Shown here: piece after piece, positions 18,126-27,686 of the stretch
Layout: each line of letters opens with the position of its first letter
How positions within the stretch are numbered: the first letter of the stretch is position 1
NCBI GenBank assembly: GCA_004295565.1
Contig: AP019416.1
Coordinates: forward strand, 1,240,001-1,304,000
Source of the DNA: Vreelandella olivaria
Lineage (GTDB): Bacteria; Pseudomonadota; Gammaproteobacteria; Pseudomonadales; Halomonadaceae
Reading direction: 5' to 3'
DNA length: 64,000 nt
Notes under the pieces: model-generated
Told to the model about the DNA's origin: nothing
Databases searched by the model: none
The model's input: only the letters and a program-made list of their open reading frames with translations
Program-made: the position numbers and the translations under genes

Positions 18126-19787
18126 ATGAGTCGATTATTACTACTGTTTCTAACGCTGAATTTCTTACTCATCGCGCCGCTCTGGTGGCGTTTTGGCGAG
18201 ATCAGCTCATATTTGCTTGCTTGGGAGGCGCTTATCATTGCGCCGCTCATGCTGCTGCTCCCTGTTGGCCCAACGCGCCGCGTAGTGGCTGTTGGCGTGG
18301 TCAGTTGGGTGATGTTAGCAACAGTCGTGAATTTAGGCACTGCCGCCACCCAAATGGCCTTTGCCCGGCCACTCAATCTCTATCTTGATGTACCTCTGCT
18401 GCGCTCAATTTATCACTTGTTAGTAGGTAATGTAGGTCAACTATTGGCAGTTTGCGCAATGCTGGCGGGGGGCCTCGTTGTTCGCCATCACACTGATTTT
18501 ATTGCGCCTGCTGTTGCCCCCGTCGCCTACTCTGTTAAGCGTCTGCCTGGTATGGTGGCATTAACGCTGTTAGTCATTGCCACTAGCAGTGCAGTGCTTG
18601 AGCTTGGTGGGATCCGGCTAGTGGATAGTGCTCGTTTACCGATGGTGAACACGACACGCTTTCAGTGGCAGCAAGTGACCGATACCCACGCCGCCCGCCT
18701 CGCCTTTACAGCACAGCTGGAGAGCGCACCAATGGAAGCCCGGTCACTGCCGGGATTGGCGGGGCGCAATGTACTGCTCACCTTTATTGAGTCCTATGGC
18801 ATCTCTGCGCTGGAAAACCCACGTTATTCCGATGTTCTACTGCCTACGCTAGCCGAAATGCAGCAGCGGCTGGGTGAACATGACCTCCACGTGGTCTCTG
18901 GCATGTTGGCCTCACCCATTCGCGGTGGGCAGTCTTGGCTGGCTCACGCGACGACCCTCAGTGGGCGGTGGATCGACAATCAGTTGTGGTATCGGTTGAT
19001 GCTAGACAGCGACCACACCACTTTGATCGATGATTTTCGTGCCACCGGTCAGCGCACCCTGAGTGTAATGCCCGCGATTACCCTGGCGTGGCCGGAAGGT
19101 GAGGCCTACGGTTTTGATGAGATCGCCGCAGCGAAAGATATCGCCTATGCCGGGCCTGCTCTCAACTGGGTAACCATGCCGGATCAATTTACTCTCGATT
19201 ACACCCAGCGTTACTTGCTAGGAGAGGCACCGGTGTTTGCCCAATTGGCACTGATCTCCAGTCATGCACCCTGGACGCCGATTCTACCGGTACTGGACAA
19301 TTGGTCATCGATTGGTGATGGGCGTATTTTTGCCCCATGGGAGAGTGCTGGTGACCCGCCAGAAGTGTTGTGGCAGGACATCGAGCGCATTCGTGACCAC
19401 TACGCCTGGTCGGTGGACTACGCTGTAAAAGTCACCGGCCGCTGGGCCGAACGCGTCGTGGATGACAATACCCTGATGATAGTGCTGGGGGATCATCAAG
19501 CCGCGCCGTTGATTACCGGCGACGATGCTAGCGCGGCAGTGCCGGTGCATATTATTAGCGGCGACCCTGAACTATTGATGCCCTTTATTAAGCGTGGCTT
19601 TGTTCCCGGAACGCTGCCTACGCTCGAAGAGGCGAGCAGTGCGCCCAGAATGAGCCAACTTCGCCACTGGCTGCAGACCGATTTTGGTGAGTTAAAGGTT
19701 GGCCTAGGCACGGATTCGGCAGCATGGATAGCCTCTGAGAAAAGAGAGTTCTCTGATTCAAGGACAACGACAAGGACGCAGCAATGA
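18126..19787 (+). CDS. Membrane sulfatase/phosphoethanolamine-phosphoglycerol transferase-like protein
   Basis: Intact 553-residue protein with four or five N-terminal helices (to about residue 165) and an alkaline-phosphatase-superfamily domain. The metal-binding start is NVLLTFIESYGISALENP, the presumed nucleophile region is RGGQSWLAHATTLSG, and late metal motifs are LISSHAPW and MIVLGDHQAAP. Relatives transfer phosphoglycerol or phosphoethanolamine to glycans or lipids (OpgB, EptA) or hydrolyse sulfate esters. Divergence from an OpgG/OpgD gene makes glucan substitution attractive, but this is inference. Its stop overlaps the start of manC (ATGA). Confidence 0.75.
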   Translation: MSRLLLLFLTLNFLLIAPLWWRFGEISSYLLAWEALIIAPLMLLLPVGPTRRVVAVGVVSWVMLATVVNLGTAATQMAFARPLNLYLDVPLLRSIYHLLVGNVGQLLAVCAMLAGGLVVRHHTDFIAPAVAPVAYSVKRLPGMVALTLLVIATSSAVLELGGIRLVDSARLPMVNTTRFQWQQVTDTHAARLAFTAQLESAPMEARSLPGLAGRNVLLTFIESYGISALENPRYSDVLLPTLAEMQQRLGEHDLHVVSGMLASPIRGGQSWLAHATTLSGRWIDNQLWYRLMLDSDHTTLIDDFRATGQRTLSVMPAITLAWPEGEAYGFDEIAAAKDIAYAGPALNWVTMPDQFTLDYTQRYLLGEAPVFAQLALISSHAPWTPILPVLDNWSSIGDGRIFAPWESAGDPPEVLWQDIERIRDHYAWSVDYAVKVTGRWAERVVDDNTLMIVLGDHQAAPLITGDDASAAVPVHIISGDPELLMPFIKRGFVPGTLPTLEEASSAPRMSQLRHWLQTDFGELKVGLGTDSAAWIASEKREFSDSRTTTRTQQ

Positions 19788-21192
19788 TTCAGCCAGTGAT
19801 TTTAAGTGGGGCAGTGGCACGCGGTTATGGCCGCTTTCCAGGGAGCAGATGCCGAAACAGTTTTTATGTTTAACCTCTTCCCAGAGCCTGCTCCAACAAA
19901 CCCTAACCCGCCTAGCCGGGTTAACCGATGCAGTGCCAATGTTGATGGGCCATCATAGCCACCGCTTTTTAATGGCTGAGCAACTGCGTGAAATGAATCA
20001 AACCGCTACCCTGGTGCTTGAGCCTGAAGGACGCAATACCGCCCCGGCAATTGCCTGTGCGGCGCTGTTGGCGCGTCACGCTGGCGATGACCCGCTGTTA
20101 CTAGTGCTGCCGGCTGATCATGTGATCGGCGATGTCCAGGCGTTCCAGCGCAGCGTTTCACTGGCCGTACCGTTAGCCGACGCAGGTTATCTCGTTACCT
20201 TCGGCGTTATACCTACACAGCCTGAAACGGGTTACGGCTATATTGCCTGCGGCGAGCCCCTGGAAGGTGGCCATCACCTTGCCGCTTTTATTGAAAAACC
20301 GGACGCCCAGCGTGCTGCAGCATTAGTCGAAAGCGGCGATTACCTCTGGAACAGCGGTATGTTTCTGTTACGTGCCTCGACTTATTTAGGCCAGCTAAAG
20401 CGGTTACAGCCAAAGATGCTGGAGGCTTGTGAGGAGGCGGTTGGCGGGGCGCACCGAGACTTAGACTTTCTCCGCTTGGGCGAAGCGGCGTTTCGACGCT
20501 GCCCAGCTGACTCGATTGATTATGCGGTGATGGAGCAGTGTGATCGCGCGGCTGTGGTGCCTCTGGCAGCCGATTGGAGTGACATCGGCAGTTTTGATGC
20601 GCTATGGGCAACCGTTACGCCTGACGCTGCGGGCAATGCCACCAAAGGCGATACCTGGCTGACCAATACGCAGGATTCGTTGGTGTTTGGCGAGCATCGC
20701 CTGGTAGCCACACTGGGTGTGAAGAATCTGATTGTCGTGGAGACCTCGGATTGCGTACTGGTTGCCCACCGTAATCAGGCGCAGCAGGTAAAGCAGCTGG
20801 TGTCATCGCTTACCCAGGCGGGGCGCAATGAGCCCTGCACGGCGGCCCAGGTACAGCGTCCCTGGGGCAGCTTTCAAGCGATGGACAGCGGCGAGCGTTA
20901 TCAGGTCAAACGTATTACCGTAAAACCTGGCGGGCGGCTATCGCTGCAGCGCCATCATCACCGGGCTGAGCACTGGATCGTGGTAAGGGGAACCGCGCAG
21001 GTAACGCTTGAAGAGCGCCGCTTTTTAGTAACTGAAAATCAATCTACCTATATCCCTATTGGGGCGCTGCATCGGCTGGAAAATACCGGAAAAATCCCCC
21101 TTGAACTGATCGAGGTGCAGTCGGGTAGCTATCTGGGCGAAGACGATATTGAGCGTCTGGATGATGTTTACGCCCGTGATAGCAATGAGTGA
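19784..21192 (+). CDS. manC: Mannose-1-phosphate guanylyltransferase/mannose-6-phosphate isomerase, frame disrupted
   Basis: Bifunctional enzyme making GDP-mannose for polysaccharide synthesis. ATG 19784 opens MIQPVILSGG; one G is missing near 19812, after which GTRLWPLSRE-type pyrophosphorylase sequence and MPKQF follow. Later markers are LPADHVIGD, AAFIEKPDAQRA and YLWNSGMFLLRA. The C-terminal cupin carries RPWGSFQAM and RLSLQRHHHRAEHWIVVRG, the isomerase half. Repaired length is 469 residues, normal for ManC/AlgA. It overlaps the sulfatase-like gene by four bases, so the two are likely one transcript. Confidence 0.9.
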
Positions 21193-21212
21193 AGGACGGA
21201 ATAAGTGGCGGC

Positions 21213-21527
21213 TTACCAAAGCCAGCTATTAGGGCGTGCTGGTGTTAGCCCTTTGCGCACATCGAACCAGCCGAGCAGGCAGCGTACGCCCAGCCATATC
21301 GCTAACAGCGGCCAGAGCAGGGTGCCGACTATCACAATGCTGAGCAGGAAAGCGATGCAGGCATACAGGGTGCCGATCCAGAAGGTGCGAATCAGGTAAC
21401 GATAGTGCTGCTGCAGCCAGGGCGCCGCTTCTTTGCGATAAACATAGGCGATGATGACGCCAATCAGAAGCGTGATATTGGCGGTGACGATACCAGCTAG
21501 GTAGAGTGCGTAAATAATCTGTGGCAC
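21213..21527 (-). CDS. DUF4870-type small membrane protein
   Basis: Small protein with three predicted helices and the family pattern IIYALYLAG, VIIAYVYRKEAAPWLQQHYR and YLIRTFWIGTLY. The same architecture recurs at 22514-22903, so the two are paralogues either side of an acyltransferase gene. The marked start is GTG; an upstream in-frame extension exists without a clear ATG, so the N-terminus is uncertain. Function unknown. Confidence 0.7.
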   Translation of the reverse strand: MPQIIYALYLAGIVTANITLLIGVIIAYVYRKEAAPWLQQHYRYLIRTFWIGTLYACIAFLLSIVIVGTLLWPLLAIWLGVRCLLGWFDVRKGLTPARPNSWLW

Positions 21528-21580
21528 GCGTATGTCATCGCGCTTTACAGGGGTTGTGTCATCAGTGCTCTCTTTTCAGC

Positions 21581-22511
21581 CTAATAAAGACGATAGTCGC
21601 GGAAATTGGCTAGATTTTGCTGCTCCTGCACTACTTTGCGGTAGCGTTTGTACTCCCATTGATACTGTGCCGGTTCCAAGGCAATTGCACTTTCGACACT
21701 CGCATTGACACCCGTGGCAGACTGCACATCCTCGTCGCTATAGACCCGCTCGTCGGCCTCCAAAAATGGATTTCAAAGCCTTGACCAGGGATACGTAGCG
21801 CGACGCCGGTAACTACCCGCGCCTGAGTCCGGGCGACCAATTTCGGGAGCAGGGTGGCGGTGTAGGCCTCGCGACCAAAGAACGGCGCAAAAACACCACT
21901 GCCCCAATCGGGCTCCTGATCAGGAAGTATGCCAATCGCTTCGCTGCGTTTAAGCGCTTTAAGCAGCGCCGCCACACCGCGAGGGTTGGTGGGTACCAAA
22001 CTGGCCCCCATGCGTTCGCGGCCATGACGAATGACCGGGTCGAGGGCGGCGATTTTGGGCGGCTCGTACATAGCGGTAAAGGAAAGTGACTCGAAAGCCA
22101 GAAGTTAAGCACTTCCCAGTTGCCGAAGTGGGGGCCAGTACAATAACGCCGCGCCCCTCTTGACGGGCGCTATCGAGTTTTTCGCGACCATAGACCGCTA
22201 AAATACCCGCCTCCACTTTATCCGCTGCCGCCATCCAGGCGTGGCCTAGCTCTAACATCGTAGCGGTAGAGTGGCGCAGGCTATTGTGTGCTAATGCTTT
22301 TCGCTCTGGGCCGCTTAGGTTGGGGTATACCGTGTTCAGGTTTATATCCGTTACGTGGCGTTCACGCTTACTAAAGCGGTAAACCAGGGGCCGAGCGCTG
22401 AAGCAATACGCCACAGGCGCGCAAGCGGCCAGCGTGACAGCTGACGCCATAGCCAACTGATCGCGCTGGCTTTGGAAAAACGCCTAGCGTTATTAGCCCC
22501 TGTGGTGTCAT
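21581..22511 (-). CDS. lpxL: Lipid A biosynthesis acyltransferase (LpxL/HtrB family), frame disrupted
   Basis: Inner-membrane acyltransferase adding a secondary acyl chain to lipid A. After repair, MTPQGLITLGVF leads into KASAISWLWRQLSRWP, then TVYPNLSGPERKALAHNSL, the catalytic HFGNWE (H-x4-E) near residue 130 and LPDQEPDWGSGVFAPFFGRE. The C-terminus EYKRYRKV is typical. Frame breaks fall near 22465, 22130 and 21765. Repaired length is about 310 residues. It ends three bases from the next DUF4870 gene upstream, suggesting co-transcription. Confidence 0.85.
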
Positions 22512-22513
22512 CG

Positions 22514-22903
22514 TTAAATCAACCAAGTATCTACATTGGAAGGTGCGCGCTTCTCTTGCAGCCCTTTGAAGCCTTTAACGCAGCGAATAATCAACCAAAC
22601 GGCTAACGGTAGCATGAGTAGGAAACCGAGCAGAACCGGGGTTAAGAGCAAGCAAAGGAGTCCGTATACCAAACCTATCCAAAACGTACGAATCTGATAG
22701 CGGTAATGCTCGTCCAGCCACACAGGGCCTTTGCCTTTATAGACGTAGGCGATAACCACACCAATAATCGACGTAAAACCAAGGATAAAACTGGCCAGAT
22801 AGAGCGCATAAATAACCATGGCCATGGTTGTGTCGGGCTGGGAGCTCTGCTCTCTGTTGACGACTTGGCCGTCGAGTGGGGATTCACTTTCCTTATCAAG
22901 CAT
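22514..22903 (-). CDS. DUF4870-type small membrane protein
   Basis: Intact 129-residue protein: a hydrophilic N-terminal tail of about 28 residues, then three helices. It shares MVIYALYLASF, IGVVIAYVYKGKGPVWLDEH and YRYQIRTFWIGLVYG with the paralogue at 21213-21527. The stop is three bases from the LpxL start on the same strand. Function unknown; adjacency suggests an envelope role. Confidence 0.75.
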   Translation of the reverse strand: MLDKESESPLDGQVVNREQSSQPDTTMAMVIYALYLASFILGFTSIIGVVIAYVYKGKGPVWLDEHYRYQIRTFWIGLVYGLLCLLLTPVLLGFLLMLPLAVWLIIRCVKGFKGLQEKRAPSNVDTWLI

Positions 22904-23018
22904 AACGTTTCCTTTCGATCAATCTGTATAGATGCTGAAGTGGGTGATGATGCCGAGTACACATCAGTGCGCGCTGTTTAAGCGCGGCACATGATACCTT
23001 GATTCATTAGACTTAGCA

Positions 23019-23402
23019 TTAACGCGAAGAGGGGCGGCAAATCTCTAGCAGATTGCCGTCCGGGTCACGCAGGTAGATGGATTCAATCGGGCCAGTGGCG
23101 CCTTGGCGAGCGACGGGACCTAGCTCTACGTCAATCGCCAGCGCGTCTAAATGCTGCTTGAACTCGTTCAGCGGCAGTTGGCAACGCAGGCACAAATCCA
23201 GGCTGCCAGGCGTAGGCGTTGCTGAAATGGGGGCAATGTCAGTATCTGTTTGATGCAGGCGTAGTGCCGTATCCCCGAGCATCAAATCGACCCGCTGAGC
23301 ATCGCGATAGCGTACGTCTAAGCCCAAAACCCGCGAGTAAAAATCCACTGCACGACTCATGTCGGTCACGGTAACAACAAGATGATCCAGACCTGATAGC
23401 AT
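23019..23402 (-). CDS. VOC-family (glyoxalase/dioxygenase superfamily) protein
   Basis: Intact 127-residue vicinal-oxygen-chelate protein. It opens MLSGLDHLVVTVTDMSRAVD, giving the first metal His, and ends SIYLRDPDGNLLEICRPS with the terminal metal Glu. Length fits a single-domain lyase, isomerase or resistance protein. Substrate cannot be read from sequence. ATG 23402 is preferred over longer upstream starts because the conserved fold begins immediately. Confidence 0.8.
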   Translation of the reverse strand: MLSGLDHLVVTVTDMSRAVDFYSRVLGLDVRYRDAQRVDLMLGDTALRLHQTDTDIAPISATPTPGSLDLCLRCQLPLNEFKQHLDALAIDVELGPVARQGATGPIESIYLRDPDGNLLEICRPSSR

Positions 23403-23442
23403 GCCACCTTCCTTAATACATAACGTTAAGCCAGAGAATACA

Positions 23443-24084
23443 ATGATGCGCCGCTGTCCGCTCTGCGCTGAATCCACGACTGCGCTCTACCACCGGGATC
23501 GGCGTCGTGACTACTACCAGTGTGCCACGTGCAAGCTGGTATTTGTCCCCCCGAGCAGCATTTAAGCCCTGCTGCAGAAAAGGCCGAATATGATAAACAT
23601 CAAAACTCGCCGCATGATACGGGATACCGACGCTTTTAGGGCGTTTATTTACCCCACTATTAGCCAAGCTCTCACCCCATGCCCGCGGTCTTGATTTTGG
23701 TTCAGGGCCGGGGCCGACGCTGTCGGTTATGTTTGCAGAGCAGGGGCACCCGATGGCTATTTACGACCTTTTTTACGCCCCCGATGCCTCAGTTTTGACA
23801 CAAATATATGATTTTATCACCGCCACAGAAGTTGTTGAGCACTTGGCGCAGCCCGGCAAGGTGCTTACGCAGTTGGCGGCTCAGATCGCACCAGGTGGTT
23901 ATCTGGGCTTAATGACCAAACGCGTCACTTCGCCTCAGGCTTTTGCACGCTGGCACTATATTAGCGACCCCACGCATATCAGCTTTTTAGTGAGGAGACC
24001 TTCCGTTGGTGGGCGCAAAAGAATAATTTAGTAGTGGAATTTCCTGGGCCAGACACGGTTATTCTACACAAAACGCTAACGTGA
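23443..24084 (+). CDS. Class I SAM methyltransferase with N-terminal zinc ribbon, frame disrupted
   Basis: Starts with a short zinc ribbon (MRRCPLCAES and YYQCATCKLVF), then a methyltransferase domain with glycine motif LDFGSGPGPTLSVM and the downstream ATEVVEHLAQPGKVL and APGGYLGLMTKR. Several frame breaks occur: near 23555, in the 23600s, and near 23990. The repaired C-terminus reads SEETFRWWAQ. Such zinc-ribbon methyltransferases act on sugars or small molecules; target unknown. Repaired length is about 213 residues. Confidence 0.75.
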
Positions 24085-24113
24085 ATAATTGTAACGTTAG
24101 AAAAGCATTGACT

Positions 24114-24130
24114 TTGCCCCTTTGGGGCAA
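24114..24130. repeat. Hairpin TTGCCCC-TTT-GGGGCAA
   Basis: Perfect 7-bp stem with a three-base loop in the gap between the methyltransferase and MFS genes. A second 7-bp inverted repeat (CTAACGT/ACGTTAG, 24076-24100) spans the methyltransferase stop. Neither has a following T-run, so terminator function is uncertain. Confidence 0.4.
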
Positions 24131-24263
24131 TAATTGCGCGCCGCTATCCCGGCCTGACTCGATGTGCCAGGTGAGATGACGGTTTCTGTGGACACGCTTA
24201 GTAGCGTTTTTACGCCTGTTTTCAGCCCCTTTTTGCACCACTTTTAGGCAAGACGAGGTTTTC

Positions 24264-25636
24264 ATGTCGCGGCAACTGCTAGCCATGGCGCTGGCGCCCC
24301 TGTTAGGGCTCTTCATTCTCGGGATTGGCAACGGTTTTCTCGCCACCTTAATTACCGTGCGCCTGGATGCTGCCGGTGAGTCCGCCACGGTCATCGGTAT
24401 TGTGTCGTCCGCTTACTTTATCGGCTTAGCGTTAGGCGCCATGGTGAATGACCGCCTATTGCTGCGCATTGGCCATATTCGCGCCTACGGCAGTTTTGCC
24501 TCATTAGTCGCCGTCACGGTGTTGCTCCAGGGATTGTTCTTCGACCCCTGGGCCTGGTTTGTGCTGCGCCTCATTGGTGGCTGGGCCACGGTGGGGGTGT
24601 ATCTGGTCATTGAAAGCTGGCTACTCACATCGGGCGACCAAAAGGTTCGTGGCCGCCTGCTGGCGCTGTATATGATTTCGCTCTATGCCGCTGGGGTACT
24701 GGGCCAACTGCTGCTAGGGGTGACCAATGCTATGGGCGTCACCGCGCCCTTTATGGTGATTGGACTACTGGCCTCGCTATCAGTGCTGCCCATGGCGATG
24801 ATTCCCCGGGTATCACCGATTATGGAGCACGCCGAGCCGCTTCCCCGCACCGTTTGATCACGCTGACGCCTACCGGCGTGATGGGCAGCTTAGGCTCCGG
24901 GATGGTGGTAGCCGCGGCGTATACTCTGTTGCCGCTTTATCTGCAGCGCATTGGTATGAGTGTCAGCCAAGTGGGGCAGATGATGGCGGTGGTGATTATG
25001 GGCGCGATGCTGCTGCAGTACCCGATTGGGCGCTGGTCGGATCGCCATGACCGACAGATGGTACTGATCGGCATTAGCGGTTTCTGTGTGCTGATCTCGG
25101 CGGCGATGCTCTGGCTACCGCTCTCGACGCCGCTGCTGGCACTGCTGCTGTTCTTGCTCGGCGGCGGTGTGTTTGCGCTTTATCCGGTGGCCGTTAGCCA
25201 TGCTGCTGACCGTGCACCGGCGGGGGCGCTGGTGCGTATGAGCCAGGGCCTGCTGCTGATCAACTCCATTGGCGCCACCATCAGCCCACTGATGATCTCC
25301 CCGGTGATGACCGCCATGGGCGATGCGGGCCTGTTCTGGGCCTTCGGCTCACTCAGCCTCTTCTTCTTAATGTTCTTCTCCTGGCGGCGTAGCGTGCGCC
25401 CAGCGCCGGTGCCCGTGGCGCCCTTTACACCCACTACACCCATGACCGCTGCCGGTGCTGAGCTGGTGGTCACCGAAGAGTTGATTCAGGGGGCGCTGGA
25501 GCACGAACACTTGGAGGATCTTTCCGATGCCGTATGGGATGTGGATGCGGCCGAACCGGTGGTAGGGCCGCCCGCGGAAGATGAAAGCCATATCACTTAC
25601 TATGATGATGTGGAACAAGTAAATAAGCGAAATTAA
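24264..25636 (+). CDS. MFS transporter (YcaD-like), frame disrupted
   Basis: Twelve-helix major facilitator with an acidic C-terminal tail of about 70 residues, unusual but probably real because it remains in frame. The conserved inter-helix loop appears as GALGAMVNDRLL-type sequence around residue 60. The second half repeats it as YPIGRWSDRHDRQMVL. One base missing near 24845 joins the halves to 457 residues. Substrate unknown; it resembles the YcaD-type permeases of gammaproteobacteria. Confidence 0.8.
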
Positions 25637-25725
25637 AACGCAGCAGAGACGTTGGCGGTAGCGGGTGATACCTTGGGCTAATGGTGTCGGTGAGAGAGTA
25701 TTACTACTATCTAGGGCATACTTTC

Positions 25726-25737
25726 AAACAATTGTTT
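25726..25737. promoter_or_regulatory. AAACAATTGTTT palindrome, candidate fatty-acid regulator operator
   Basis: Perfect 12-bp palindrome 24 bases before the acyl-CoA dehydrogenase start. Its AAAC-N4-GTTT form matches the binding consensus known for the TetR-type fatty acid regulator PsrA of pseudomonads. A looser relative (AAAACAATCATTTAAAAC) lies before the acyl-CoA ligase near 27620. Assignment is by pattern only; no psrA gene is in the window. Confidence 0.5.
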
Positions 25738-25760
25738 AATTTTTCAGCCCGAGGTTCGCC

Positions 25761-27547
25761 ATGAATGTTTACGCCGCACCGGTACGCGATTTGCGCTTTG
25801 TGCTCGAAGAGCTATTAGCGCACCGCTCGCTCAGCCTGCCGGGCTTTGAAGAGGCCACGCCTGACCTGGTCGAGGCGGTACTCGAAGAGGCCGCAAAGCT
25901 GGCCGGTGACGTCTGGGGGCCGCTTAACAAGATTGGTGATCAGCAGGGGTCAAGCGCCACACCGACGGCAGCGTGACCACGCCGGAGGGCTTCGCGGCGG
26001 CTTACCAGGCGTATGTAGAAGGTGGCTGGAACGGTATTGGCGCGTCAGAGGCTCTAGGTGGCCAGAACCTACCGGAAGTGGTGGCCAGTGCGGTGCAGGA
26101 GATGCTTCATGGTGCCAATATGGCGCTGGGGCTCTGCCCCATGCTGACTGCCGGCGCCATTGAAGCATTGGCCCACCACGGCAACGATGCACTCAAAGCG
26201 ACTTACTTGCCCAAGCTGGTGGAAGGCACCTGGACGGGCACCATGAACCTGACCGAATCTCAAGCGGGGTCGGATCTCTCCCAAGTGCGCACCCGCGCCG
26301 TGCCTGAAAATGATTACTACCGCATCAGCGGCCAGAAGATCTATATCACCTGGGGCGAACACGACGCCGCCGAAAACATTATTCATCTTGTGCTAGCCCG
26401 CAAGCCCGATGCGCCGGAAGGCAACAAAGGTATTTCCCTGTTTCTGGTGCCCAAGTTCCTGGTCAATGAAGACGGCTCCCTGGGTGAGCGCAACGATGTC
26501 ACCTGTGCCTCTATTGAGCATAAGCTGGGCATTCACGGCTCGCCGACGTGCACCCTGAGCTTTGGCGAAAATGACGGCGCCATTGGCTACTTGGTCGGCG
26601 AAGAGGGGCGTGGCCTGAACCATATGTTCACCATGATGAACGAGGCGCGGCACAAAGTCGGCATCCAGGGCATTGGTGTGGCTGAGCGCGCCTGCCAGCA
26701 CGCTTTTGCCTATGCGTTGGAGCGTCGCCAAGGGCGCTCTCCCAAAACCCGTGGCGGCGCAGAGTGCAGCATCAGCGATCACTTGGACGTGCGCCGTATG
26801 CTGCTCTCCATGCGCTCGCGCACCGATGCACTGCGTGCGTTGGCGCTCTACTGCGCTGCTGAGTTGGACACTGCCCGCCATGCGGAAAATGATGATGCCC
26901 GTCAAACCGCCCAGGCCCGTGCGGATATTTTGATTCCAGTGATCAAAAGCTTCTCTACCGATCAGGCAGTGGATATCGCCTCCATGGGCATTCAGGTGCA
27001 TGGTGGGATGGGCTATGTGGAAGAGACCGGCGCTGCCCAACTGCTGCGCGATGCACGCATTGCGCCGATTTACGAAGGCACCAACGGTATTCAGGCGCTC
27101 GATCTGGCGGGACGTAAACTCCAGCGAGACAACGGCGAAGCGCTCACCATGCTGCTGCATGACGTTGCTGCTACCGTGGAGCAGCTCAGCGCCGACTCCG
27201 CACTGAAAGCGTTGGGCAGTGGTTTGGCCGCAGGGCTTGAAGATCTAAAAGCTGCCCAAGCGCTGGTGCTTGAACAAGGTCGCGACCCTGAAATCGGCCC
27301 AGACGCAGTGCAGGCTTACGCTACGCCGTTCCTTAACTTGACGGGCCATGTGCTGTGCGCCTGGCAGATGGGCCAGGCGGCGCTTAGCGCCCAGGCAGCC
27401 CTTAACAACGGCAGCGATGATCCCTTCTATACTGCCAAAATGCGCAGCGCCGAATTTGCAATTACTCAATGGCTGCCGGTAGGCCGCGCCCAGCGTGCGG
27501 TGATAGAGGCGGGCATGCAGTGTTTAAGCGAGTTTGAGGTTTATTAA
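25761..27547 (+). CDS. Acyl-CoA dehydrogenase, long FadE-type, frame disrupted
   Basis: FAD-dependent enzyme for the first step of fatty acid beta-oxidation. The N-terminus MNVYAAPVRDLRFVLEEL is typical of the approximately 600-residue group. Flavin and substrate motifs include MNLTESQAGSDLSQVRTRA, GQKIYITWGEHD and IQVHGGMGYVEETGAAQLLR. The catalytic-region YEGTNGIQALDL follows. The frame breaks once near 25945, and one base restores 595 residues. It is followed by a strong terminator and then other beta-oxidation genes. Confidence 0.9.
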
Positions 27548-27564
27548 CGCTAATGCTTAGCTTC

Positions 27565-27599
27565 GCACCGCCGCCCCCTGGGGCGGCGGTGCTGTTTCT
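27565..27599 (+). terminator. Rho-independent terminator after acyl-CoA dehydrogenase
   Basis: Perfect 13-bp stem GCACCGCCGCCCC/GGGGCGGCGGTGC with a two-base CT apex (tip pairs probably open in RNA), followed by TGTTTCTGT. It lies 18 bases after the stop codon. Confidence 0.75.
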
Positions 27600-27686
27600 G
27601 TCAAAACAGTTATTTAAAACAATCATTTAAAACGATCTCTTAAAGCCAACGCTTTCAATAACATTAACAAAACCCAGGAGCCGACC

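Noticed and set aside
26393-27160. 255-residue minus-strand frame
   Set aside because: Antisense to the acyl-CoA dehydrogenase with no domain character.
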